Source: Cladosporium sp. IMV 00045 (lineage: Eukaryota > Ascomycota > Dothideomycetes > Cladosporiales > Cladosporiaceae). From it: a stretch of 64,000 nt of DNA. This document shows positions 45,382 through 54,326 of the stretch, one piece after another (position 1 is the stretch's first letter; each line of letters opens with the position of its first letter). The notes beneath the pieces were generated by a model, which was not told where the DNA came from, did not search any database, and was given only the letters and a program-made list of their open reading frames with translations. A program made the translations under genes and the position numbers. Where the stretch lies: assembly GCA_001931905.2 (NCBI GenBank), contig MSJI02000841.1:30443-94442 (forward strand). Reading direction: 5' to 3'.

Positions 45382-47574
45382 ATGCCTGTACGCTACTACG
45401 ACGACCCAATCTCCCTCCGCAACATCGACAGCGTTTCCGACCTCCTATCTCCTGTCGTCTACCGGCCCAGCCGCTATGGTAGAGATGAAAGGTACTACCC
45501 CTACGACTCGCGGATCAGAAGGAAGAAGAACGATGATGGTCTGCCGGGGATTCTCAAGACGCTCGAGGAGCTGATGGAAGCTGGTCTGGATCGTAAGGGA
45601 GATCTGGGGTGGACGCTCGAGTACGCCACGGCGTATTGCTACCAGCATTTGAACGCCAATCGGCCTTGCATTGTTGACACGATCGATACTGCGAGACAGG
45701 CGCCGTTGAATAAAAGAGCGCCGTTTTTGATCTTCGACTCGCTGGATAGGAATTTGTTCCAGGGAAAGCTCAAGGGTATGGTCTACCTCAAGTGGCGGTC
45801 GTTGTCGGACAATGCGCCTGGCGTGACAAGTGCTCCCGGTATTCGGGATACCCGGATCTGTGTCGAATTGAATGTCAGACCTTTTGAAGAGAAGGATGCA
45901 GACTTTGAGGATCTGCTGGATGCCCTCATTCATCAGATGATTCACGCGTATTTTCTCGTCTGTTGCGGCGCGTGCGATAAGCAGGGGAAGGCAGACGGGA
46001 GGCTGCTGGATGGGCTGCATTTCGGCGTGCTGTTGTCGACCATCAAGGAGATCTCGGAGGAATGCGAGGAGGGCCCCTTACGCATGGTGTTCTATGCGCA
46101 TCGGCGAGCTGGGCGAATGAGAGGGTATGCTGGGTCGGATTACAGATCAGCGATGCGCGGTCTTGACGATTCTCGTTCCGCCTGGCGGCCGTATATCGCC
46201 ATAGACCCGCGTGGCGAGACAATGGGGTCCCCACTCGACGATGGAGAGTCGCATTGCATGCACGACAATCGACGTTTCCGCGGAGCAGACATCCGCAATT
46301 GGCAGGTGTCGAACTACGCGTGTGCTCTTGAGCTTGAAATGGACAAGAAGGGGACCATCGTCTACGACCTTGACGTTCACAACGAGCTCGTTCCCGTGGA
46401 CAGGCTTCGCGGACCTCCCTCATTGACATACGTGGAATTGATCTGGGACGAAAAGCGCATCATGGTGCCGAGCGACAAAGTGATGAGTTTCGACAGTTTG
46501 AAAAAGCCAGGCATGAGAGAAGGCAAGCACGAACTACACATGCCCAAATGCGACTTCCACACCCTCAAATGCTTCTGGGACTTCATCCAACACCAGCACT
46601 ACTCGCCACAACACGCCCACCTCGACCCAAGCCCATCCCACCACCACAACGAGCCCCAAGGCCCACCTATCATCGTCCCTGGCACATCCCACGTAGAAAC
46701 CACCGACGGCATCACAGTGCACATCCGCGTCTTCAAAGTTGCCGAGAGCATGAAATTCTCCGAACTGCAAAAATACGCCATGCAGCGCCTGTACGACCTG
46801 CCCACCACATCCGACGACCCCATCACGGCGCTGAAAGAAATCTACGACGAGAAAGACAAGAACAAACCAATCCACTCCGAACTGCACAAATGGGCCCGCA
46901 AATTCCTCGCTCGTACTGACGAGCCTCGCCACTCCTATCATCGACATCGATATCACCGGAGCTGGGACTCCCACTACCGCGACAGAGGCATAAGCAACTA
47001 CGAGAAACTAATCTCCATCCACGGCGCCCGCTTCAGCGACCTCTACAACCGCAACCCCGCCCTGAAAGACGACAGCAAACTCGTCGTCGCCGAACTCTCA
47101 TACCCTTCCCACCTCGCCTCCGACGCCGACGCAGCAACCAACCTCCCCAAACCTCTCGGCGCCGACGACCACCATCCCCACCAACTTCAGGAAGCAGAGA
47201 TATGCCACCACCGGCCCCTCGCGCGCAGAAGACGCAGTTTCTCCGACTACGCCGACCCGATCGCATGGCACATCGACGCGCGCCCGCGCCGGAAACCCTC
47301 GCGCCTCCTCCTCGAACCCGCAACGTACCTCTGCACCGACGCGCGGAGTCGCACGTCTTCGCCTTTGGGGTATAGAACACTGTGCGCGCTGCGAGACAGC
47401 GAACACGATCTCGACGATGTCGAGGAGATCGAGCTGGACTTGAACGACGGCCGCGCGCCGTACTATGATTACTTCTCGCGCCGGAGCGGGAGGCGCAGGA
47501 GGGTGGATGTAAGGACGGGGGAGAGGTGGGAGAGGGAGAGGGAGAGGTGGGGGGATGTATATGGGATTGTTTAG
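45382..47574 (+). CDS. SprT-like/BTB-like protein with altered HExxH motif
   Basis: A single frame of 730 residues begins MPVRYYDDPISLRN. The segment FEDLLDALIHQMIHAYFLVC, with later DGLHFGVLLSTIKEIS, has the layout of a SprT-like zinc metallopeptidase: HxxxH at 184-188 and a third His near 213. However the catalytic Glu position is Gln185 (HQMIH). Zinc binding is still possible, but peptidase activity is doubtful. A second region around residues 345-500 (WDEKRIMVPSDKVMSFDSL, LHMPKCDFHTLKCFWDFIQ, RVFKVAESMKFSELQKYAMQ) resembles a BTB/POZ-type fold in pattern, interrupted by a His/Pro-rich insert. The C-terminus is Arg-rich with acidic patches. Dothideomycete relatives with SprT-like annotation exist to my knowledge, but no function is known. 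Confidence 0.75.
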   Translation: MPVRYYDDPISLRNIDSVSDLLSPVVYRPSRYGRDERYYPYDSRIRRKKNDDGLPGILKTLEELMEAGLDRKGDLGWTLEYATAYCYQHLNANRPCIVDTIDTARQAPLNKRAPFLIFDSLDRNLFQGKLKGMVYLKWRSLSDNAPGVTSAPGIRDTRICVELNVRPFEEKDADFEDLLDALIHQMIHAYFLVCCGACDKQGKADGRLLDGLHFGVLLSTIKEISEECEEGPLRMVFYAHRRAGRMRGYAGSDYRSAMRGLDDSRSAWRPYIAIDPRGETMGSPLDDGESHCMHDNRRFRGADIRNWQVSNYACALELEMDKKGTIVYDLDVHNELVPVDRLRGPPSLTYVELIWDEKRIMVPSDKVMSFDSLKKPGMREGKHELHMPKCDFHTLKCFWDFIQHQHYSPQHAHLDPSPSHHHNEPQGPPIIVPGTSHVETTDGITVHIRVFKVAESMKFSELQKYAMQRLYDLPTTSDDPITALKEIYDEKDKNKPIHSELHKWARKFLARTDEPRHSYHRHRYHRSWDSHYRDRGISNYEKLISIHGARFSDLYNRNPALKDDSKLVVAELSYPSHLASDADAATNLPKPLGADDHHPHQLQEAEICHHRPLARRRRSFSDYADPIAWHIDARPRRKPSRLLLEPATYLCTDARSRTSSPLGYRTLCALRDSEHDLDDVEEIELDLNDGRAPYYDYFSRRSGRRRRVDVRTGERWERERERWGDVYGIV

Positions 47575-48486
47575 TCTGATGGGGGAAGGAGGGGGAAGGT
47601 GATGCGATGGGAGGGGCTTGTCGGGGTTGTCGGACCCATCTGTTGACAAGTCTGTGTTTTGATAGTCTAGATGATATGGTACCTATCAGCTCGTGCAGGT
47701 ATGTTTGAGGAGGTATTTCATGAAGGTGAGGAAAAATAGGTCTGCAGTCTGTTTTTGCAGTATCACTTCGGTTGCTTGTTCGGGTCACTTGTATAGTCTT
47801 TTCGGCATTGTTTTCGAAATTTGCGAAACGACCTTATAGTAACGTAATAACTCTTCTGTTCTTGACGACTTCACTGCTTGACCGATCAATGTCAAATCGC
47901 GCGTGCTCCCACGGTGAGGATTAATTGCTTCGGAGTCCTCACCGTCAACATATGAGGGGCTCGCAGTTCATCTAGGCACATGTGCCTACTGCTCAAGACT
48001 CTATTAGAATAGTGACTACAACGCCCGTTACTTGTCATCGTAATATTGAAACGCACTATCAACACCAAGCCTCCTGCTGACGATGCGAACAGATCCGGAA
48101 AAGTAGCTATCTCCTCTGCTAAGGTTCGTATCAGCACCTGGATTGTCATGTAGGCGTCACTCTGACTACAGCATTTCTACCGATGTTATGCACGTAGCTC
48201 CTCTCATCACAGTATTGCCGTAATGATGACCTCTCGTCGCCGCGTGATAGGGTCATTAGCCTTGTATATAAGCATGGCGAAGCACGCTCCCTCCTTGACA
48301 TCCGCCTTCTCTGCGATCGTTTCCGAGCTCCTTTCGAGAGCTATGCTAGCCTCTAGAGTTACTTTTCAAGACTATACAGCAGTAACAAGACTCTCATACA
48401 CTCTACGAATTCGTATAGCGCTTGCAAAACAGTCTACGAACCCCCTTTTCAGCTCCCTCACAGTCTCCCCCAACGCCTCCCGCACC
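47575..48486. other. 0.9-kb intergenic region
   Basis: This holds the 3' side of the SprT-like gene and the promoter of the FAD/Rieske gene, including a TATA box at 48265-48272. No gene is seen. Confidence 0.5.
48265..48272 (+). promoter_or_regulatory. TATA box of the FAD/Rieske oxidoreductase gene
   Basis: TATATAAG lies 215-222 bp upstream of the chosen ATG at 48487. Its position argues against the in-frame upstream ATG at 48274, which would lie at or before the transcription start. Confidence 0.5.
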
Positions 48487-50157
48487 ATGGCATCAACCAC
48501 CAACCCCAACCACTTCCTAGCGACCTCAGGAGAAACGTCGCCCGTCTGGATTCACACGCAACCCTACACCAGCCGCCCACGCTTCTCGGCCCTCAAGGAA
48601 GACCTGAAAACCGACATCTGCATCATCGGCAGCGGCATTACCGGCATCCAGACCGCCTACGAGTTCGTCAGGCGCGGACGGGAAGTCGTCATGATCGAAG
48701 CGCGGGACGTCCTTTCGGGCGAAACGGGCAGGACCAGTGGGCATTTGGCGAGCGCTCTGGATGACGGGTACGCTAATATTGAGCGCAAGCATGGCCGTGA
48801 AGGAGCGCTGCTCGCAGCGGAAAGTCATGGCTGGGCGATCGCGCGGGTGGGCGAGATCGCCGCGGAGTTGGGGATTGATTGCGAGTATAGGAAGTTGAAC
48901 GGTTATACGATCAGTCAGTTTGATCGCATCAAGCAGGCGGACGAGCATCGTGACGATGTGAAGCAGTTGAAAGAGGAGGTTTCCAAAGCTCGGGAGTTCA
49001 ACATGGAAGCCGAATTCCGCGAGGGTTATGCCGTCAAAGGTTGGGATGGCGAGCCCGATCAGCGTGATGCTGCTGTGTTCTCCAATCAAGCGACTTTCCA
49101 CCCGACCAAGTACCTCGTCGGTATCCTCGAGTGGCTCAAGACGCAGCCGAACTTCAGATGCTTCACGAACTCTCGCGTCATGGATGTGGCGGAGAAAGGC
49201 GTGTCGGTGCCCCTCGTAACCGACAACAAGCACGTCCTCGTCAAGACCGAGAGCGGGCAAACCGTCGACTGCAACGAGGCCATCATGGCCACCTGCGTGC
49301 CCCTGCACAAACTCAGCATCGTCGCCGAAATGGAGTACATGCGCACTTACTGCATCGCCATCAAAGTCCCCAAGAACACCGTGGAAGACTGCCTGCTATA
49401 CGACTCCGCCGAGGCGTACAAGTACACCCGCCTGACGCACTGCGACGAGCAGAGCGACTACCTCATCGTCGGCGGCTGCGACCACAAAGTCGGGCAGGAA
49501 GAGCCGACCGGTCGCTTCGAGAACCTCGAAGCATGGGCCCGCGAGCGCATCACCCAAGCCGGAAGCGTGGATTACGCCTGGTCGGGCCAGGTCTTCGAGC
49601 CCGTCGACTACATGGCCTTCATCGGCCGCGACCCGGGCACCAAGCACACGTGGATCGCTACCGGCGACTCCGGCAACGGGCTCACGCACGGCGTGCTCGC
49701 GGGGCGGCTGCTCGCGGACGAAATCGAAGGCACGGCCAACGCCTGGTCGCACCTCTACCGGCCACAGCGCCTGGGCAGCATCGCGAAGAGCGCGGGTCAA
49801 ATGCTGTCGCACGACGTGCAGATCAACAGCCAGTACAAGCGCTTCCTGCACTCGGACATCCAGGATATCGAGGACCTGCCGAACGGCGAAGGCGGGGTGT
49901 TGAACCCCAAGACGGGCAAGCCGACGGCGGTCTACAAAGACGACGAGGGCGGCGTGCATCGCTTCTCGGCGTTGTGTCCGCACTTGAAGGGCGTGGTGTG
50001 CTGGAATCGCGCGGAGAAGAGTTGGGATTGTCCCGTGCATGGGAGCAGGTTTAGTAAGGATGGGGTTTGCGTTATGGGGCCTGCGAAGGGGAATCTGGGC
50101 CCGGTGGATGAGAGTGGTGGTGAACTGCAGGGGCAGACTTCCAAAGCGAGTGCGTGA
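48487..50157 (+). CDS. FAD-dependent oxidoreductase fused to a Rieske domain
   Basis: The 556-residue protein combines a DAO-type FAD oxidoreductase with a C-terminal Rieske [2Fe-2S] domain. The N-terminal dinucleotide motif is ICIIGSGITGIQTAYEFVRR followed by an acidic strand end (VVMIEA), then the conserved SGETGRTSGHLASALDDGY. The C-terminal cluster ligands are CPH (Cys497) and CPVH in DCPVHGSRFSKDG, giving the C-x-H...C-x2-H pattern. Such fusions occur widely in bacteria and fungi, with substrates mostly unknown (amine or amino-acid oxidation is plausible). The ATG in CACCATGG context was preferred. The open frame extends 88 codons upstream to 48223, where an alternative start at 48274 would add a Ser/Thr/Arg-rich presequence-like leader. 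Confidence 0.88.
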   Translation: MASTTNPNHFLATSGETSPVWIHTQPYTSRPRFSALKEDLKTDICIIGSGITGIQTAYEFVRRGREVVMIEARDVLSGETGRTSGHLASALDDGYANIERKHGREGALLAAESHGWAIARVGEIAAELGIDCEYRKLNGYTISQFDRIKQADEHRDDVKQLKEEVSKAREFNMEAEFREGYAVKGWDGEPDQRDAAVFSNQATFHPTKYLVGILEWLKTQPNFRCFTNSRVMDVAEKGVSVPLVTDNKHVLVKTESGQTVDCNEAIMATCVPLHKLSIVAEMEYMRTYCIAIKVPKNTVEDCLLYDSAEAYKYTRLTHCDEQSDYLIVGGCDHKVGQEEPTGRFENLEAWARERITQAGSVDYAWSGQVFEPVDYMAFIGRDPGTKHTWIATGDSGNGLTHGVLAGRLLADEIEGTANAWSHLYRPQRLGSIAKSAGQMLSHDVQINSQYKRFLHSDIQDIEDLPNGEGGVLNPKTGKPTAVYKDDEGGVHRFSALCPHLKGVVCWNRAEKSWDCPVHGSRFSKDGVCVMGPAKGNLGPVDESGGELQGQTSKASA

Positions 50158-50419
50158 GACAATGGTGGTTTGATTGACTGAGGGCTCCGTTGATTAGCAA
50201 TTTGTACCAGATGTGGATTGGATGTGATGCGTCTTGGTTTCAATCGCCTGTTAATGGATTTATGAGCAGTATTGGAAATTGTCGAGATGGAACCAGGAGA
50301 TTGGGCACAAATAAACATAGCTTACTAATGAAGTTAGATTGCTTTTGTCAAGACGTTTGACTCAAAACCTTCATGCCAGTGCCAGCGTCCTCTCGAATAC
50401 TTAAAAGGCCGCTGATTCA

Positions 50420-52474
50420 CTACTCATTTAAGAAAGCTACAGCCTTCGTGACACGCTCAATAGCCTCATCCAGCACGTTAATCTCCGCAAGCGCAGACTC
50501 CGTCTTATCCTCCTCCAGCTCCTTGCCCGGCTTCATAGCTTCCTTGAAACGCGCGCTGGCATCCCTCAGAGGCTGCAGGAAACTCCCGTGCACGTCGTTG
50601 TCCTTCCACATATCCTGAATCTCCAGTCTGCCGTGGAGGTGCTTGGCGCAGAGGAGCAAGTACAGGAAATTCAGAGAAGACATGTAGAACGACAGGTTGG
50701 CGGCGAAAGTCGCGTAGCTCTCCTCCATCGGCGGGGTGAGAAGGTCCGAGGCGAGGGAGGGGAAGACGAAAGGCGCGAGACTGTCGAGCGCGAGGGGCGT
50801 GGCGAAGATGGAGCTGGGAGGTGACGCGGGGCCGGGTTCGTCGTGGCCTGCTCCTCCTCCTCCTTCGACTGGGATGGGCGTGGGTGGGTTGGCTTCGATG
50901 GTTTCGCCTTTGATCCAGCCGACGGCGGAGACTTTGAGGTTCTCGAAGGGGCAGTGCTCGAGCGTGTCGCGGATGAAGGAGAGGCGGACGTTCTCGTCGG
51001 GGTGGGAGCGGAGGACGGTCGAGGTCAGGTAGTGGGCGTGGCCGCGGAGGTTGGGGCTTGGGCAATTTGAGGAGAGCAAGGAGATCAGTTGGAGGTAGGT
51101 GTTGAAGTCCTCGTCGGACTGTGGTTCGCCGATGTTGTCTTGTTCCAAGCTCATCAAGCCCAGAGCTATCGCGCCGTCGATAAGGGCGTAGGGTTCTGTG
51201 CCTAGCGTTCCTGTGCCTGACGCAGGAGAGGACAGGCAGTGCTTCATCAACTCATGGTGGTCGGGGAATATGGAGAACGGTGGCGGAGTTTCTTTTGGAG
51301 GTGCGTCGTGGAGGAAGATTGATGTCTGGCGTGCGGTGTATAGGAGAAGCGATCCGACACGGGAAAGTGGGATGTCTGCTGCGGACGCCGGAGGATCATC
51401 TTCAGAGCCCAAGTTGGAAGGAACAGACTCTACGATCACAGCTGCTGCCAGAAGTTCCGCATCTTTGATGAACAGATCTTGTGCCAATGATACCAACTGA
51501 CCGACCGCATCGATACGTCGGGCGAGTCTTTGCTCTGTCGTGAACCTTTCGGTAATGCTGGCCTTGTTCGGGATGGTGCGACCTGGAATGAGCTTCTCAG
51601 ACAAACGTGAGCACCACGCAAGACCCGGTACGTCGTCAGCGGGCGACAGATTGAGCAGATACTCCTCGAAGACGTGTGTGAGGAATGACTGCAGTAGCTT
51701 GTTTTGCATCTCAAGCTCCTCAGTGCTTGTGTCTTGCGTCACCGCAGCTTCAGGGTCGACTCCTTCTTTGGGCGCAGCAGAAGTGATACCTTCCGGAACC
51801 GCCATGCTCTGCAGCATGCCACTGCTCTTTCGAGAGGGCAGGGCTGGTCGTCGGATGCCCGTGATTGCCTTGATGGTCTGGACGATGGAAAGTACCATCT
51901 CTTCTCTGTGACTGACTGCCATGGAGAAGCTTGAAAGGACGGCTTGTAGGGTCGTGCTCAAGAATCGAGAAGGATTCTTAGTCTTGATCCGATTGTGCAG
52001 AGTCGCGAGCATAGACATGAGTGCTATGAACTGGTTGACCGGGAGTGGCAAAGGTGGCGGAAGCTCTGCTGCTTGCGAGTTGCCAACTTTTTCCTTGCCG
52101 TCAGTTGTCGGCGCGGTCTTGTGCGGGTGGCCTCCAGCTTCAGGATCGGTCTCCTCTTCGTCGTCTTTGGGGTCATTGAGAGACTCATAGTCAATCAGAC
52201 GGAGGGACTCAGTAACCTTGAGGATCACCTCGCGAGGATTACCTAGGCGGGCGATATCCTGGAGGCACTGCGAGGAGTGTGGAAGCATTGGTACCAACAG
52301 ATGGACCAGATCCCAGCCGATGTTGGTGGTAAGCCTCTCATCCTGTAGAACCTGGTGTAAGATGGGCAGATTGTCCTCGTTGAGATAATGCTCGACGATG
52401 GTCAAGTAGCTGATGTAGTCTGTCTCTGGCGGCAAAGCCTTGACGAGCGGGCTCTCGTTATCAGCGGAGGCCAT
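50420..52474 (-). CDS. YBP1: YAP1-binding protein family (DUF1760)
   Basis: An intronless frame of 684 residues is read from the ATG at 52474 (MASADNESPLVKALPPETDY); a start 13 codons upstream is possible. The yeast homologues Ybp1 and Ybp2 promote Yap1 activation in the peroxide response, and Ybp2 also has a kinetochore role. Family-like segments include YISYLTIVEHYLNEDNLPIL, WDLVHLLVPMLP, LGNPREVILKVTESLRLI, PVNQFIALMSMLATLHNRIK, HVFEEYLLNLS and the C-terminal YMSSLNFLYLLLCAKHLHGR. The whole is predicted to be alpha-helical repeat. A Gly-rich loop (PVEGGGGAGHDE) precedes the last helical block. The 262-bp gap to the convergent FAD/Rieske gene holds both 3' UTRs. Confidence 0.85.
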   Translation of the reverse strand: MASADNESPLVKALPPETDYISYLTIVEHYLNEDNLPILHQVLQDERLTTNIGWDLVHLLVPMLPHSSQCLQDIARLGNPREVILKVTESLRLIDYESLNDPKDDEEETDPEAGGHPHKTAPTTDGKEKVGNSQAAELPPPLPLPVNQFIALMSMLATLHNRIKTKNPSRFLSTTLQAVLSSFSMAVSHREEMVLSIVQTIKAITGIRRPALPSRKSSGMLQSMAVPEGITSAAPKEGVDPEAAVTQDTSTEELEMQNKLLQSFLTHVFEEYLLNLSPADDVPGLAWCSRLSEKLIPGRTIPNKASITERFTTEQRLARRIDAVGQLVSLAQDLFIKDAELLAAAVIVESVPSNLGSEDDPPASAADIPLSRVGSLLLYTARQTSIFLHDAPPKETPPPFSIFPDHHELMKHCLSSPASGTGTLGTEPYALIDGAIALGLMSLEQDNIGEPQSDEDFNTYLQLISLLSSNCPSPNLRGHAHYLTSTVLRSHPDENVRLSFIRDTLEHCPFENLKVSAVGWIKGETIEANPPTPIPVEGGGGAGHDEPGPASPPSSIFATPLALDSLAPFVFPSLASDLLTPPMEESYATFAANLSFYMSSLNFLYLLLCAKHLHGRLEIQDMWKDNDVHGSFLQPLRDASARFKEAMKPGKELEEDKTESALAEINVLDEAIERVTKAVAFLNE

Positions 52475-53021
52475 GTCGATTGTGATTGCAAAAAGTGCTG
52501 GTGAGAGCGACAAAGGGATAGCTCATGTAGGTACCTTGTTTGCTGGGCTTGTGTTTCACGATGATACCCAGATTCACGCCAGGGCAAGGCCAGACTGCCC
52601 GCTTATTTGGTGGGGCTGCGTCGTGGACGACAGACGTCACGCAGCTTCACGTCACTTTGATGGCCTCGCGAGTTTCTACGGAAGGAGCTCTCGTGTAAGT
52701 GAATGAGGGCAGACTTGGCGCTGTTTATGACTATGGAATGTCGCTGCACGATCAGTTCAACCCTGCCTCATGCAGCATTGCATTTGCTGCTTTGATTGTT
52801 TCGACTGCTTTAAATTGGAGTACGCAATGATCGACCATCAGTGAAGGCGGTACACGTGCTGAAAGTTGGCGCTGGCTCACGGCCCGCCTTCCCTGCGAAA
52901 CTCCCGTCGGCTCTTGCTGCACTGTTGTTTCTAATTGGTTACCGCTTCGCGATCTTCAATGTGCAGCAGCAGCTCTATCGACATGCAACAATAGATCACC
53001 ACCACACATTCCTTACGAAAC
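52475..53021. promoter_or_regulatory. Divergent promoter region (YBP1 / basic nuclear protein)
   Basis: 547 bp separate the two divergent start codons. I see no clear TATA box. Confidence 0.4.
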
Positions 53022-54179
53022 ATGATTCCAGACATGGGGCGCTATAGCACCAGCCGCCCTGACACTCAGGAAACCGCTGCATATGCGGCGTCACAACCTC
53101 TCTTCGACGTTCTCCGCGGCGCCATCTCGCGACTCGACGAACAAAAGCTTCGATTGAATGACGCAAAAACGACCGTCCAGCACATCCACGTCAAAGTGCC
53201 ACAGGAGCACGTCGAGAACAATGGCACTTTACCGGGCGATTATAAGGACTCGCTCATCGCCGCGTGGAAGAGCACCACCGAGTCTTACGTGCGCATCTTC
53301 GAGCAGCTTTGCGAGTTGACCGGCCCGGACCCAGCTGCTGGAAAGGAAGCTGAGGACAGCTATGTCGGGTTTCAGAAGTTGCTCTACACAGCAGAAGCGG
53401 CGAGGACAGTGGCTTTCGAGCGCCATGCCGAGGTCAAGCGCAAGGCGGATACCCTGAGCGAAGACGACTCCAGCGCCGAGTCTACAGCTACTTCCAACAA
53501 GCGTGTTAAGCAAGCAACTACCGAAGGGGCATCAGTCAAGCGCACGGCAGAACCAGATCCTAGTCCCTCACAGAATACTCAACGACTAGCCAAGAGACAG
53601 CGCACCACGACCGACTCGGAGGAAGCACAAGACGCAGCGGCAAAGGCCGACAACTCGACGTCAGTCAACACAGTCCAAAGGCTCAAGCCAAAGCAGATTC
53701 GCAAAGAAAGAAGACGAAGGAGCCTGCAAAATCGCGAGCAACAGCAGCAACAAGCACCGACACAGGTAGACAGTGTTAGCGAGCCGCAACAAGCAGACAC
53801 CACCGCCACCAACAACATCGCCCAAGTCCAGTACGAAGACATCAGCGCCGAGCTCGACGCCCGCTTGCGCCTGAAAGAAGAGCAGAAGAAATCAAAGAAG
53901 GACGCCAAAAAGCGCAAGCGCGAAAGCCAGGGTTCGATGGTGCTGGAAGCCGAGCCCGGCGCGGAGAGGGAGGCGATGGAAGCGAGGAACAAGGCGCTGG
54001 CGCAGAAGCCTGCGAAGAAGAAGTCCAAAGCGGGGAGTGGAGAGGCTGTGAGAAGCGATAGGAATGGGGAGCAGAATGCCCTTCCAAAAGGGAAGCGTGC
54101 GAATGACGATGGAGTTGTGCAGGCTGCGCCGGATGAGGGGACGGCGACGAGGCGGAGTAAGAGGAAAAAGACGAAGTAG
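53022..54179 (+). CDS. Basic, probably nuclear protein of unknown function
   Basis: The 385-residue protein is not assigned to a family. Its N-terminal third is helical and fairly ordered (LFDVLRGAISRLDEQKLRLN, DSLIAAWKSTTESYVRIFEQ, SYVGFQKLLYTAEAARTVAF). The remainder is Lys/Arg/Ser/Gln-rich with several nuclear-localisation-like clusters (RKERRRR, KKRKRE, KKKSK) and ends RRSKRKKTK. A short conserved-looking motif, VQYEDISAELDARLRLKEEQ, lies around residue 270. The composition suggests nucleolar or chromatin association. The first Met (MIPDMGRY) was used; a second lies four codons later. Confidence 0.65.
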   Translation: MIPDMGRYSTSRPDTQETAAYAASQPLFDVLRGAISRLDEQKLRLNDAKTTVQHIHVKVPQEHVENNGTLPGDYKDSLIAAWKSTTESYVRIFEQLCELTGPDPAAGKEAEDSYVGFQKLLYTAEAARTVAFERHAEVKRKADTLSEDDSSAESTATSNKRVKQATTEGASVKRTAEPDPSPSQNTQRLAKRQRTTTDSEEAQDAAAKADNSTSVNTVQRLKPKQIRKERRRRSLQNREQQQQQAPTQVDSVSEPQQADTTATNNIAQVQYEDISAELDARLRLKEEQKKSKKDAKKRKRESQGSMVLEAEPGAEREAMEARNKALAQKPAKKKSKAGSGEAVRSDRNGEQNALPKGKRANDDGVVQAAPDEGTATRRSKRKKTK

Positions 54180-54326
54180 TCTGCTCGCTCAGCCTATGGA
54201 GGATTTTGCATGATCATTGGACATTCGTGTACCGTCTTGCATCAGGCGCGATATCTTCATGGGAGAGGATCTCGCCTTATTCTTCAAACATCATCAAAAA
54301 GTCTATCCTTCAGACCTCCCACTCTA

